Part shown: in pieces, positions 1 to 8,539 of the stretch | How the letters are laid out: each line of letters starts with the position of its first letter | Position numbering within the stretch: position 1 is the stretch's first letter | Assembly (NCBI GenBank): GCA_964408025.1 | Contig: CAYOXX010000001.1 | Span: forward strand, 1-64,000 | Length of the DNA stretch: 64,000 nt | DNA from: CAYOXX01 sp964408025 | GTDB lineage: Bacteria > Acidobacteriota > DATKUA01 | Direction of reading: 5' to 3' | Made by a program: the position numbers and the translations under genes | Notes under the pieces: model-generated | What the model saw: only the letters and a program-made list of their open reading frames with translations | Told to the model about the DNA's origin: nothing | Database searches by the model: none

Positions 1-1195
1 CGTTCAGCAGGTGGCCGAGCTTGTCCTTCTTGGTGGATAGGTAGAACCTGCTGTGCTCGCCGGGCGGGATCTCGATCGGCACCCGCTCGGTTATCTCCAA
101 ACCGTAGCCGTCGAGCGCGATGAACTTGCGGGGGTTGTTGGTGAGCAGGCGCATCTTGCGCACGCCGAGGTCGTACAGGATCTGGGCGCCGATGCCGTAG
201 TCTCGCTCGTCGTCCTTGAAGCCGAGGTGGCGATTGGCCTCGACGGTGTCGTGCCCCCGGTCCTGGAGCTCGTAGGCCCTGAGCTTGTTGAGCAGGCCAA
301 TGCCGCGGCCTTCCTGGCGCAGGTAGAGCAGCACGCCGCGTTCTTCAGCGGCGATTTTCTCCATGGCCAGGTGCAGCTGCTGGCCGCAGTCGCAGCGCTC
401 GGAGCCGAATATGTCGCCGGTTAGGCACTCCGAGTGCACGCGCACGAGGCAGGGTTCCGGGCCGGCGTAGTCGCCCATTGCCAGCGCCAGATGCGTGAGG
501 TCGTCTATCTCGTTTTCGTAGGCGATGAGCTGAAATTGGCCGTAGCTGGTCGGCATGTTCGGGCTGGCTACGCGGTGGACGAGGCTCTCGTTGCGCAGCC
601 GGTACTCGATCAGGTCGGCGACGGAGATGATTTTCAGATCGTGCTTTGCGGCGAACTGCTCGAGCTGTGGCAGGCGCGCCATCGAGCCGTCCTCGTTCAT
701 GATCTCGCAGATGACGCCCGCGGGGTAGAGGCCGGCGATGCGGGCCAGGTCGACAGAGGCCTCGGTCTGGCCGGCGCGCCGGAGCACGCCGCCCTGGCGT
801 GCCCGCAGCGGGAAAACGTGTCCGGGTCGGGCCAGGTCCTCGGGGGTGGTGCCGGGGTCGATGGCCGTCCTGATAGTTTCCGCGCGGTCGAAGGCGCTTA
901 TGCCCGTGGTGACGTTGCGGCGGGCCTCGATGGAGATGCAGAAGGCGGTGCCGAAGGACGATGTGTTTTCGTTGACCATCATCGGGAGCTTCAGGTCGTC
1001 GAGGCGCTGTCCGGTCATCGAGAGGCAGATCAGCCCGCGGCCGTGCTTGGCCAGGAAGTTGATAGCCTCCGGCGTCGCGTGCTCGGCCGCGATGCAGAGG
1101 TCGCCCTCGTTCTCGCGGTCCTCGTCGTCGACGATGATCACCATCCTGCCGTCGCGGAATTCCCGCTTCGCTTCCTCGATTGTCGCCAGCGGCAT
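1..1195 (-). CDS. ribBA: Bifunctional riboflavin biosynthesis protein RibBA (3' end cut by window edge)
   Basis: Translating the minus strand from an ATG at 1195 gives an N-terminal 3,4-dihydroxy-2-butanone-4-phosphate synthase half (DDEDRENEGDL motif near the start) joined to a C-terminal GTP cyclohydrolase II half with the three-cysteine zinc site (CLTGDIFGSERCDCG) and RQEGRGIGL. The two halves make the two precursors of lumazine in the cytoplasm. The reading frame runs off base 1 after about 398 codons; the last residues (KKDKLGHLLN) match the family's usual C-terminus, so little is missing. A GGGAG ribosome site sits 6 bases before the ATG, and the start lies one base beyond the stop of ribE, so the two are co-transcribed. 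ribH is not in view and may lie just left of the window. Identity is firm. Confidence 0.96.
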   Translation of the reverse strand, partial: MPLATIEEAKREFRDGRMVIIVDDEDRENEGDLCIAAEHATPEAINFLAKHGRGLICLSMTGQRLDDLKLPMMVNENTSSFGTAFCISIEARRNVTTGISAFDRAETIRTAIDPGTTPEDLARPGHVFPLRARQGGVLRRAGQTEASVDLARIAGLYPAGVICEIMNEDGSMARLPQLEQFAAKHDLKIISVADLIEYRLRNESLVHRVASPNMPTSYGQFQLIAYENEIDDLTHLALAMGDYAGPEPCLVRVHSECLTGDIFGSERCDCGQQLHLAMEKIAAEERGVLLYLRQEGRGIGLLNKLRAYELQDRGHDTVEANRHLGFKDDERDYGIGAQILYDLGVRKMRLLTNNPRKFIALDGYGLEITERVPIEIPPGEHSRFYLSTKKDKLGHLLN

Positions 1196-1196
1196 C

Positions 1197-1853
1197 TTAT
1201 GCTCCCGTTGCCGGGCCGAAGCCGTGTTCGGCCAGGAACTCCTCGCTGATTCCCGCGGCCGGCGGAGATTTCGCCAGCAGGCGGGCTACATACTTGGCGA
1301 GTATGTCCGCCTCCAGGTTTACCTCGGCCCCGGGCTCCAGGTACTGCAGGTTGGTCACTCCGTATGTGTATGGGATAACCGCCACCTCGAAGCTACGGCG
1401 CTCGAGCGCAGCGATGGTTAGGCTGACGCCGTTGACTGCGATCGATCCCTTCCCGACCGCGTGGGCCGCGAGCTCGGGCGGCAGTGAGAACTCGAACGTC
1501 CAGCCGGAGCCGGCGCGCCGCTTGCGCAGCAGCTTTCCGAGTCCGTCGACGTGGCCCAGGACGAAGTGACCGCCCAGGCGACCGCCTGCCTCCAGGGGCA
1601 GCTCTAGGTTGACGCGGCTTCCGATCGGCAGTCCGCCTAGCGTAGACACGGTCACGGTTTCGGGCGAGAGGTCGGCACGGAAGCCGCTGTCCGAAAGCTC
1701 TCTGGCGGTCAGGCAGACGCCGTCCACGGCCACGCTGTCGCCTACGGAGAGTCCTCTGCTGAGTTCGGGGCATTCCACTGACAGCTCGACGCCATCGCCG
1801 CTGTGGGCGCGGTTGCCTACGGTTCCCATCTCCTTGATGAGGCCGGTGAACAT
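1197..1853 (-). CDS. ribE: Riboflavin synthase alpha subunit
   Basis: The 218-residue product begins MFTGLIKEMGTV and contains two tandem lumazine-binding (Lum_binding) repeats, the second starting near GHFVLGHVDGLG, as in all trimeric riboflavin synthases. It converts two 6,7-dimethyl-8-ribityllumazine molecules to riboflavin. The ATG is preceded by a strong GGAGGTGAG site. It sits directly upstream of ribBA and 310 bases downstream of ribD, and a TATACT box at 1882-1887 could start transcription just before it. Length and motifs are standard. Confidence 0.96.
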   Translation of the reverse strand: MFTGLIKEMGTVGNRAHSGDGVELSVECPELSRGLSVGDSVAVDGVCLTARELSDSGFRADLSPETVTVSTLGGLPIGSRVNLELPLEAGGRLGGHFVLGHVDGLGKLLRKRRAGSGWTFEFSLPPELAAHAVGKGSIAVNGVSLTIAALERRSFEVAVIPYTYGVTNLQYLEPGAEVNLEADILAKYVARLLAKSPPAAGISEEFLAEHGFGPATGA

Positions 1854-1876
1854 CTCACCTCCATAGGCTACTCAGG

Positions 1877-1886
1877 ATACTAGTAT
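1877..1886. promoter_or_regulatory. Palindrome over a possible ribE minus-strand -10 box
   Basis: A perfect 10-base palindrome, ATACTAGTAT, overlaps a TATACT box (minus strand, 1882-1887) located 29 bases before the ribE ATG. No good -35 hexamer is visible at the usual distance, so the promoter is uncertain. The overlap would suit an operator or could be chance. Confidence 0.25.
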
Positions 1887-1930
1887 ACGGGCCGCAACGC
1901 CAGCCCGACTAGCCCGAACATTACACAAGA

Positions 1931-2060
1931 TTCAGCCGTCCGGCGGCTCTTTTCCCCGAATCTCTTTGTTGCGACCGATTTTGGCCCCTCGACGTGGCGC
2001 TAACCACGCCTGCGGGTCCAAAACCGCCCCCGTCGCGAACTTCGAGAAAATCGGCTCGCC
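1931..2060 (-). ncRNA. Putative structured leader RNA in the ribD-ribE gap
   Basis: The minus-strand transcript of this 310-base gap folds by eye into nested stems: GCGAC (2036-2032) with GUCGC (1975-1971), a GGGGG bulge, CGGUUUUGG (2026-2018) with CCAAAAUCG (1984-1976), and an inner hairpin GCGUGG/CCACGU (2009-2004 with 1997-1992). An upstream segment, GCCGAUUUU (2055-2047), can pair over nine bases with 1982-1974, which excludes the second stem. A further hairpin, AGCCG/CGGCU (1948-1944 with 1938-1934), follows. Competing stems are typical of switch-like leaders. I do not see the conserved core of the FMN (RFN) riboswitch. No convincing protein gene occupies the gap. Confidence 0.35.
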
Positions 2061-2163
2061 GGTGACAATATATAACCTCTTTGTTCCTCGGAGAGAGCGC
2101 TGGAAAGTTCAACATATCAATCACTTAACGCCAGAGCCGGCCAAACCTTGTGCAACATGCGGG

Positions 2164-3267
2164 CTAGCTGACGCAATATCCTTCGATAGCGATGTCCGGC
2201 CCGAGGCGGAAGCTGCGCAGGTCGCGCAGGCTCACCGCGTCGCCGAGGCGAGTCAGCTCCCGGCCGCCGACAGCCGGCACCGCCCTGTGTCCGCCGATGA
2301 TTTTGGGAGCGTAGACGAACGTGACCTTGTTGACGAGTCCCGCCTCGAGGAAGGCCGCTATCGTCTCGCCGCCGCCCTCGACCATCACGCTCGTTATGCC
2401 GCGCTGGAACAGGATATCGAGCAGCTGCGCCAAGTCGACCTTTTCATCGCGCGTTCCGCAGACGACAACTTCGGCGCCTCTTGACCGGAGTTCGCTTAGC
2501 CGGCCCATATCGGCGTTCTCGGTTGTGGCGATTAATATATCGCCCGCAGCCGCGGCGGAGAAAACCTTGGCGTCGGGGGGAGTTCTCAAGCGGCTGTCGA
2601 TGACAATGCGGTGGATCGCACCGCCTCCCTTGACGCGCACGGTCAGGAGAGGGTCGTCGGCCAGCAGCGTTCCGACACCGACGAGGATGGCGTCGTAGCG
2701 ACGGCGCAGACGCTGGGCGTAGCGGAGCGCGCGCTCGGAGGTTATCCACTGGCTCTCGCCGGCGGCCGTGGCGATGCGGCCGTCCATGCTCAGGCCCGCC
2801 TTTACGTGGACGAAGGGCGCCCGCCGGCGCACGCAGTGCAGGTATACCTCGTTGAGGCGCTCGGCGCGTGATGCCAGGCGGCCGACGTCGACCTCGATGC
2901 CCGCCGACCTCAGTTTCGCAAACCCCTTCCCGCCAACCAGCGGATTGGGGTCCTCGATGCAGGCGACGACACGCTCGATGCCGGCCTCGATGATGGCATC
3001 GACGCAGGGGGGTGTGCGGCCCCGGTGGCAGCAGGGCTCGAGGTTGGCGAACAGTGTGGCCCCGGCTGCGTCTGCTCCAGCAGCTCCCAGGGCTAGCGCC
3101 TCCGCGTGGGGAGCGCCGGCGCGGCGGTGCCAGCCCTCGCCGACGACGCGGCCTTCCTTGACGATAACGGCGCCGACCGCCGGATTCGGGCTGACAGTGT
3201 CGAGGCCGCGGCATGCCAGCGTTATCGCTCGCCGGAGATGGCTTTCGTATTCGGCGGACTCGTTCAT
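2164..3267 (-). CDS. ribD: Riboflavin-specific deaminase/reductase RibD
   Basis: The 367-residue product has an N-terminal cytidine-deaminase-type zinc domain (HAE at residues 54-56, PCC at 78-80, PPC at 86-88) and a C-terminal reductase domain starting near residue 148 (HVKAGLSMDGRIA). It carries out the second and third steps of riboflavin synthesis: deamination of the pyrimidinone and NADPH-dependent reduction of its ribosyl side chain. It is the last tightly spaced gene of the rimO-to-ribD run, 26 bases after ftsY; ribE follows only after the structured gap. Both catalytic halves look intact. Confidence 0.96.
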   Translation of the reverse strand: MNESAEYESHLRRAITLACRGLDTVSPNPAVGAVIVKEGRVVGEGWHRRAGAPHAEALALGAAGADAAGATLFANLEPCCHRGRTPPCVDAIIEAGIERVVACIEDPNPLVGGKGFAKLRSAGIEVDVGRLASRAERLNEVYLHCVRRRAPFVHVKAGLSMDGRIATAAGESQWITSERALRYAQRLRRRYDAILVGVGTLLADDPLLTVRVKGGGAIHRIVIDSRLRTPPDAKVFSAAAAGDILIATTENADMGRLSELRSRGAEVVVCGTRDEKVDLAQLLDILFQRGITSVMVEGGGETIAAFLEAGLVNKVTFVYAPKIIGGHRAVPAVGGRELTRLGDAVSLRDLRSFRLGPDIAIEGYCVS

Positions 3268-3293
3268 CTGGGTGCTCGGTCGGTGGCGGTACT

Positions 3294-4235
3294 CTAGAGT
3301 TCGAAGAGGCTGGTGGCGAACTCGCGGGCGTCGAAATCGACGAGGTCGTCGATTCCCTCGCCGACGCCGACGTATCGGATCGGAAGTCTCAGCTTCTTGG
3401 TGATGGCTACGACGACGCCGCCCTTGGCGGTGCCGTCGAGTTTGGCCAGCACGATCCCGTTGAGCCCAGAGAACTTCTTAAACTCCTCCGCCTGCACGAG
3501 GCCGTTCTGGCCGGTGGTGGCGTCCAGCACCAGCAGCACCTCGTGCGGCGCGCCCTCGACCTCGCGGGCCGCGACGCGTCTGATCTTCTCCAGCTCGTTC
3601 ATCAGGTTACGCTTGGTGTGCAGGCGACCGGCGGTATCGACGATGACAACGTCGACGCCGCGCGCCCTGGCGGCGGAGATGGCGTCGAAGACCACAGCAG
3701 CTGGGTCGGCTTGAGCTTTGTGAGTGATGATCTGGGCGCCGCTGCGCTCAGCCCAGATCTGCAGCTGCTCGATCGCCGCGGCGCGAAAGGTGTCGGCGGC
3801 CGCCAGGACTACCTGTTTCCCTTCGCCTGCGTAGCGGTGGGCCAGCTTGCCGATGGTGGTGGTCTTGCCGGTGCCGTTGACGCCGACGATGAGGATTACG
3901 TGGGGAGAGCCGGTTGTGACTGCGGGATTAGCGGTGGTCTCCGCCAGCGCGGCGCGGATCTGCTCGCGGATCATGTCGCGTACCGATTCGGGGTCGAACT
4001 GCTTCTCCTTGAGCGCCCGCTCACGCAGCTCCTCGACGATCTCCATCGAGGTCGCCACTCCGACGTCGCTGCTGATGAGGATCTCCTCCAGTTCCTCAAG
4101 GAGCTCGTCGTCGAGCTTACCGGCGCCACGCAGGAGGTCGCCGATGCGGCCGAATATGCCCTTGCGAGTCCGCTCCAGGCCGCGCCTGAGCCCCCCCTCC
4201 GACTTATGCTTACGATCCCGATTCCACAGCGCCAT
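3294..4235 (-). CDS. ftsY: Signal recognition particle receptor FtsY
   Basis: The 313-residue product has a short charged N-terminus, a helical N domain (about 20-95) and an SRP-type GTPase domain: P-loop GVNGTGKTT (118-126), DTFRAAA (148-154), DTAGR (200-204) and AKLDGTAKGG (264-273). FtsY receives SRP-bound ribosomes at the inner membrane. The long acidic A domain of enterobacterial FtsY is absent, as in many other phyla. The gene begins four bases after the upstream TPR gene and has no obvious Shine-Dalgarno site, which suggests translational coupling. Confidence 0.96.
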   Translation of the reverse strand: MALWNRDRKHKSEGGLRRGLERTRKGIFGRIGDLLRGAGKLDDELLEELEEILISSDVGVATSMEIVEELRERALKEKQFDPESVRDMIREQIRAALAETTANPAVTTGSPHVILIVGVNGTGKTTTIGKLAHRYAGEGKQVVLAAADTFRAAAIEQLQIWAERSGAQIITHKAQADPAAVVFDAISAARARGVDVVIVDTAGRLHTKRNLMNELEKIRRVAAREVEGAPHEVLLVLDATTGQNGLVQAEEFKKFSGLNGIVLAKLDGTAKGGVVVAITKKLRLPIRYVGVGEGIDDLVDFDAREFATSLFEL

Positions 4236-4239
4236 CGGG

Positions 4240-5004
4240 CTACCGATCCAGCTCGCGGAGGTAGGCCTGCGCGCGCTCCGACCACTCGGTGCCCGGGGCG
4301 TTCGTGATCACGCGCGAGAACAACTCGCGAGCCCTGTCGGCGTTGCCGACGTAGAAGGCGCACCGGCCGCCGAAGAAGGCGGCGTTGACGTTTCTCGGGC
4401 TGAGTGTGAGCACCTCCTCGAAGTGATCGAGGGCCTCGCGGTAGCGCTCCAGGTGGAGGAGTGTATAGCCGAGCCCGAGGCGCAGGTTGATCTTGTCCTC
4501 CTGAGTGACGCGGCTCTCATCTTCGAGGGCGAAGTTGAAGCGCTCCAGCGCGCGCCCGTGCTCTCCCTGCTGAAGGTAGATGTTGCCGAGGTTGTAATTA
4601 GGCAGAAAATCAGTGCCGTATGTGGTCGAGTCGAGGGCGGCCAGGAACTGCTGTTCCGCCTCCTGCAGCCGCCCAGTGTTGGAGTAGGCGATACCCAGGC
4701 TGTTGTGGGCGTCGGCGAAGTTGGGCTCGAGTTCCAGCGTGCGCTCGAAGTGTTGGATCGCCCGCTCGTGTTCCCCCAGGTTGAGGTAGCACATGCCCAG
4801 CTCGTTGTGGGTGCGGGCGATGTTGGGATTCAGTTCCAGCGAGCGCTGGAAGTGCCGGATCGCCTGCCGATAGTTGCCCTGCTCGAATGCGGCCAGGCCG
4901 AGGTTGTAGTGGTGGGCGAAGCTGTCCTCGCTGTCGCCGGCTCTCCTGCCGCCGCAGGCAGCGGCGATCAGGAGGATCAGACCGAGTACCAGTATTCTTT
5001 TCAC
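4240..5004 (-). CDS. TPR-repeat lipoprotein
   Basis: From a GTG at 5004 the product is 254 residues: a signal peptide (VKRILVLGLILLIAAACGG) with a lipobox cysteine, then about six tetratricopeptide repeats (for example FEQGNYRQAIRHFQRSLELN). It should be a membrane-anchored periplasmic scaffold. I chose GTG because GGGAGG lies six bases upstream, it overlaps the gpsA stop by four bases (GTGA), and the signal peptide then begins at residue 1; an in-frame ATG at 5031 would add nine residues inside gpsA. Its partner is unknown. The location between gpsA and ftsY suggests an envelope role, but this is inference. Confidence 0.85.
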   Translation of the reverse strand: MKRILVLGLILLIAAACGGRRAGDSEDSFAHHYNLGLAAFEQGNYRQAIRHFQRSLELNPNIARTHNELGMCYLNLGEHERAIQHFERTLELEPNFADAHNSLGIAYSNTGRLQEAEQQFLAALDSTTYGTDFLPNYNLGNIYLQQGEHGRALERFNFALEDESRVTQEDKINLRLGLGYTLLHLERYREALDHFEEVLTLSPRNVNAAFFGGRCAFYVGNADRARELFSRVITNAPGTEWSERAQAYLRELDR

Positions 5005-6023
5005 TGCTGCCCTCCCGGCTCGGGTTCCCATTCCGACTTCAATTCCCGCGTCATCAGGCGCCTGACGGCGTCGCGCGGGCGCAGGCCCTCGTAGAGGATA
5101 CCGTACATCGCCTCCGAAATCGGCATCTCCACTCCCTCTTGCTTGGCGAGGGCGGCCACGGCGCGCGTCGTCTCCACGCCCTCCGCGATCATTTGCATCG
5201 AGAAGGTGATCTGCTCGAGGCTCTCGCCGCGGCCCAAGCGTTGCCCGACGGAGAAGTTGCGGCTGGTGGTGCTGGTGCAGGTGAGCACCATGTCGCCGAT
5301 GCCGGCCAGCCCGGCTACGGTGCGACGGCGGCCCCCGACCGCCTTGACCAGGCGGGCCGTTTCGGCCAGGCCGCGCGTGATCAGCGCCGCGCGCGTGTTG
5401 TCGCCGAATCCGAGTCCGGAGACGGTTCCGCTCGCCAGCGCGATGACATTCTTCACGGCGCCGCAGACTAGGGCTCCGGTCACGTCGTCGATGGTGTAAA
5501 CGCGGAAGTACTCAGAGGCAAGCGCACTCTGCGCCTGCGCGGCGTCGTCGGGATTCTCGGCGGCGGCGACCACCACCGTCGGGTGGCGCCGTGCGACCTC
5601 CTTGGCGAAGCTGGGGCCGGTGAGGGCGGAGAAGCGCGAGGCCGCTTCTTCGCCGAGCTCCTCGCGGAAAACCGCATCCATGCGGGCCAGCGTGTCGTTC
5701 TCGATGCCTTTGGTTGCGCTGACGATTAGAGTCCCCGCGGGGAGGTGCGGGCGCATCCGCCTGGCTATGCTCCGCACGAACTGCGAAGGCACGACCGAGA
5801 GTAGTATCTCCGCCTCCTCGAGCGCTTCGTCGAGGCGGCCGGTGACCTTCACGCCTTCCGGAATCGGGATTTCGGGAAGGAATGCAGAGTTGAAACCCTC
5901 GTTCCGCACCTCCTCGACCACCTCCGGCTCCCGTGCCCAGAGGCGCACCCGGTGGCCGAGACCGGCCAGGTGGACTGCGAGAGCGGTGCCCCAGCTCCCG
6001 GCGCCGATGACTGCTACTCGCAT
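5001..6023 (-). CDS. gpsA: Glycerol-3-phosphate dehydrogenase [NAD(P)+]
   Basis: The 340-residue enzyme has the N-terminal Rossmann fingerprint GAGSWG (7-12), the SATKGIE segment (lysine 105) and the GAVKNVIALASG segment with the catalytic lysine (191). It reduces dihydroxyacetone phosphate to sn-glycerol-3-phosphate, the backbone for phospholipids. It follows plsY with a TGATG stop-start overlap. The next step, acylation by PlsY, is therefore encoded in the same operon, and length and motifs are standard. Confidence 0.97.
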   Translation of the reverse strand: MRVAVIGAGSWGTALAVHLAGLGHRVRLWAREPEVVEEVRNEGFNSAFLPEIPIPEGVKVTGRLDEALEEAEILLSVVPSQFVRSIARRMRPHLPAGTLIVSATKGIENDTLARMDAVFREELGEEAASRFSALTGPSFAKEVARRHPTVVVAAAENPDDAAQAQSALASEYFRVYTIDDVTGALVCGAVKNVIALASGTVSGLGFGDNTRAALITRGLAETARLVKAVGGRRRTVAGLAGIGDMVLTCTSTTSRNFSVGQRLGRGESLEQITFSMQMIAEGVETTRAVAALAKQEGVEMPISEAMYGILYEGLRPRDAVRRLMTRELKSEWEPEPGGQQ

Positions 6024-6664
6024 CAGCCTTCCCGCCCTTGCGGTGACTTCGACTGGCTGAGGCTGAAGCGCTTCTCGGTCCCCTTCAGCAGGCGGCCGAT
6101 GTTCTCGTAGTGCCTCGCGACGATAAGCGCCCCGCAGAGCAGCGCTCCCACCTGGAGGTTAGGCGTTATTGTTAACCATTCCCCGAGTGCGAAGGCGAGC
6201 GCGATGAAGGCCAGCGAGGCGATTATAGAGCCGAGGGATACGATGCGGCCGATGAGCACCGCGAGCACGAATACTGCCAGCGCCATCAGCGCCACGTGCC
6301 AGGCCAGTGCCAGGAAGACTCCCAGGCCGGTTGCCACGCCTTTGCCGCCGCGGAATCCCAGCCATACGGGGAACATGTGCCCGGCCACCGCTGCCAGCGC
6401 GGCGAACGCTATGGCCCAGCTTTCGGGACTCAGACCCACCCAGAAGCATATCGCCACGGCCACGAAGCCCTTGAGTATATCGGCGGCCAGGGTCAGAGAA
6501 CCGGGCAGCGCGCCGGCGCTGCGGGCCACGTTGGTGGCGCCGATGTTGCCGCTGCCCGTCTTGCGGATGTCGGACCCGGCGACAAGGCGATACGAAATCC
6601 AGCCGCACGGGATTGACCCCAGCAGGTAGGCGACGACAATCATCGCTATCTCAATCGGTTCCAC
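6023..6664 (-). CDS. plsY: Acyl-phosphate glycerol-3-phosphate acyltransferase PlsY
   Basis: The 213-residue integral membrane protein has about five to seven hydrophobic segments and the family motifs GSGNIGATN (near 37-45) and GHMFPVWLGFRGGKGVAT (near 95-112). It acylates the sn-1 position of glycerol-3-phosphate in the inner membrane. The start is a GTG at 6664 with GGGAGG six bases upstream, lying inside the end of cinA (14-base overlap). It feeds on the product of GpsA, encoded just downstream. Confidence 0.95.
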   Translation of the reverse strand: MEPIEIAMIVVAYLLGSIPCGWISYRLVAGSDIRKTGSGNIGATNVARSAGALPGSLTLAADILKGFVAVAICFWVGLSPESWAIAFAALAAVAGHMFPVWLGFRGGKGVATGLGVFLALAWHVALMALAVFVLAVLIGRIVSLGSIIASLAFIALAFALGEWLTITPNLQVGALLCGALIVARHYENIGRLLKGTEKRFSLSQSKSPQGREG

Positions 6665-7940
6665 TGCGCCCTCCCTTCTCGTCGATAATGTACATGTTTT
6701 CGAACTCGCCGTCGACGTACGGCTCGCGGATCATGGCCAGCGCTGCCTGCGTTGCTTGGAATCGGATCGTCTCGCGGTCGCCCGGGAAGAGGTGGCGGTG
6801 GCAGATTTCGGCGCCGTCGGCCGAGACGGCGCTGATGTAGACCGTGCCCACGGGCTTGTCCTCGGTGCCGCCGCCGGGGCCGGCTACGCCGGTGATGGCC
6901 GCGCCGACGTCGGAGCCGCTACGCTCGCGCACCTGGCGGGCCATCTCCAGCGCCGTCGCGCGGCTGACGGCACCGTGGCGTTCCAGCGTCTCGCGGGCGA
7001 CGCCAAGCAGCGCCTCCTTCGCCTCGTTGTGGTAGGAGACGACGCCTCCCCAGAAGCACTCGCTGCTGCCAGGGACGTCGGTGATCCGCCGCGCGAGCCA
7101 GCCCCCGGTGCAAGACTCGGCCGTGGCTAACGTGTGGCCGTTGCGGCGCAGGAGCCCGACGACGACCGATTCGAGCGTCTCGGCGTCGGTCCCGAAGATG
7201 TTGGCGCCGAAGCGGCCGCGCAGCTCCGCCCCGGCGCTCTCGAAGGCCCTCTGCGCCATCGCCTCGCTTTTCGCACGGGCGCGCAGGTGAATCTCCACCT
7301 GGCCGTAGGAGGCCAAAATAGACCACTCGATCCCGGGTGTGGACGGGAAGTCGCGCAGGCGGGCGTCTATAGCGCTCTCTGGAATCCCGAACAGCTTGAA
7401 TTGCCGGCTGAAGACCGGCTCGGTATCGACGCCGGCGAACAGCTCCGCGGCCATGGCAAAGAAGACCGCCTGCAATTCGGCCGGGGGGCCGGGCAGCAGG
7501 GCGTAAGTCACGCCGCCGCGGCGCACGAGGAGGCCGGGAGCGGTGCCGACGTTGTTCTTGAAGTACAGTGCGCCCTCGGGAACCATCGCCTGGCGCCGGT
7601 TGTTGTCGGTGGGAACAAGGCCGCGCCGCCGGTAGAGAGCTTCGATGCGGCCGAATATCTCGGCGTGGTATTTCAGCTCGAGGCCGAGGGCCTCGGCGAG
7701 CGCCTCTCGCGTGACGTCGTCGAACGTCGGGCCGAGCCCGCCGCAGGCGATCACCATCTCGGCCCGCTCGCCGGCGGTGCGGAACAGTTCTTTGAGAGCC
7801 TCGCGGTCGTCGCCGACGACGCTCTTGCGCGCCACGCCTATGCCGCGGGCGTTGAGCTGTTCGGTGAGCCACAAGGTGTTGGTGTCTCGGCGGTGGGGAG
7901 TAAGCAGCTCCGAGCCGACGGCGATCAGTTCAGCAACCAT
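6651..7940 (-). CDS. cinA: CinA family protein (nicotinamide-nucleotide amidohydrolase)
   Basis: The 429-residue product has an N-terminal molybdopterin-binding-like (COG1058) domain (MVAELIAVGSELLTP, GGLGPTFDDVTREALAE) and a C-terminal NMN deamidase domain (LATAESCTGGWLARRITDVPGSS, and GVAGPGGGTEDKPVGTV). The family recycles NMN to nicotinic acid mononucleotide in NAD salvage; the N-terminal domain is an ADP-ribose pyrophosphatase in characterised members. It overlaps pgpA by 16 bases and plsY by 14, consistent with tight translational coupling. Confidence 0.93.
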   Translation of the reverse strand: MVAELIAVGSELLTPHRRDTNTLWLTEQLNARGIGVARKSVVGDDREALKELFRTAGERAEMVIACGGLGPTFDDVTREALAEALGLELKYHAEIFGRIEALYRRRGLVPTDNNRRQAMVPEGALYFKNNVGTAPGLLVRRGGVTYALLPGPPAELQAVFFAMAAELFAGVDTEPVFSRQFKLFGIPESAIDARLRDFPSTPGIEWSILASYGQVEIHLRARAKSEAMAQRAFESAGAELRGRFGANIFGTDAETLESVVVGLLRRNGHTLATAESCTGGWLARRITDVPGSSECFWGGVVSYHNEAKEALLGVARETLERHGAVSRATALEMARQVRERSGSDVGAAITGVAGPGGGTEDKPVGTVYISAVSADGAEICHRHLFPGDRETIRFQATQAALAMIREPYVDGEFENMYIIDEKGGRSGTD

Positions 7941-8539
7941 AGCGGCAACTCGGGGAGGGGGAGTGCGCTGAGTACCCAGAGGGCGACGTGGGTGAGCAGA
8001 CAGGCGTAGAGCCCGGCCACGACGTCGTCCATCACGATACCGATCCCCCCACCCAATTTCTCAACGAGCCTTCCGGGTTGTATCTTTATGATATCAAAGA
8101 CCCTGAAGAATACAAATGCGATGACGAAGGCGGCCAGCGACGGCCTGACGGCGATCATCGCCACCGCGTAACCAACCACCTCGTCGATGACGACCATGCC
8201 TGGATCTTCCTTCTGCCGCTCCTCGTCCTTGATCCACCGCTGTAGCGCCTCGCTGTCGAATATCCGCCGCGCGTGAGGGTTCAGGCGCCTGATCCGCGCG
8301 TGGCTGCGGTAGAGGCTTGCCGCCCGCGCCGCCATGGGGATGGCTATCAGGGTGAGTATCGCTGCGGCCGCGACGTAGTGTAGGGGAGCGAGCAGTATCG
8401 ACATCGCCGCCACCAGCGGCACGGCCGCCAGCGTCCCCCAGGTGCCCGGCATCAGCGGCAGCAGGCCGCTGCCGAACCAGGTGGCGCCAGCCAGGGCGAT
8501 AAGGTCGAAGAGCGACATGCGGGGGCTATTCTCTTCCAT
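7925..8539 (-). CDS. pgpA: Phosphatidylglycerophosphatase A
   Basis: The 204-residue membrane protein carries the PgpA signature: GSGLLPLMPGTWGT near the N-terminus, VVIDEVVGYAVAM in the middle, and FRVFDIIKIQPGRLVEKLGGGIGIVMDDVVAGLY near the C-terminus. It dephosphorylates phosphatidylglycerophosphate. It is about 30 residues longer than E. coli PgpA because of a charged insert around residues 76-115 (SHARIRRLNPHARRIF onward). The ATG at 8539 has AAGGAT seven bases upstream; a second ATG at 8518 is possible. Confidence 0.9.
   Translation of the reverse strand: MEENSPRMSLFDLIALAGATWFGSGLLPLMPGTWGTLAAVPLVAAMSILLAPLHYVAAAAILTLIAIPMAARAASLYRSHARIRRLNPHARRIFDSEALQRWIKDEERQKEDPGMVVIDEVVGYAVAMIAVRPSLAAFVIAFVFFRVFDIIKIQPGRLVEKLGGGIGIVMDDVVAGLYACLLTHVALWVLSALPLPELPLWLLN

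Noticed and set aside
434..1249. Long plus-strand frame opposite ribBA
   Set aside because: Shadow of the conserved minus-strand RibBA frame; such mirror frames occur opposite most genes here because of high GC content.
1921..2124. A 67-codon minus-strand frame in the ribD-ribE gap
   Set aside because: No ribosome site, no recognisable family, and it coincides with the paired segments of the putative leader RNA.
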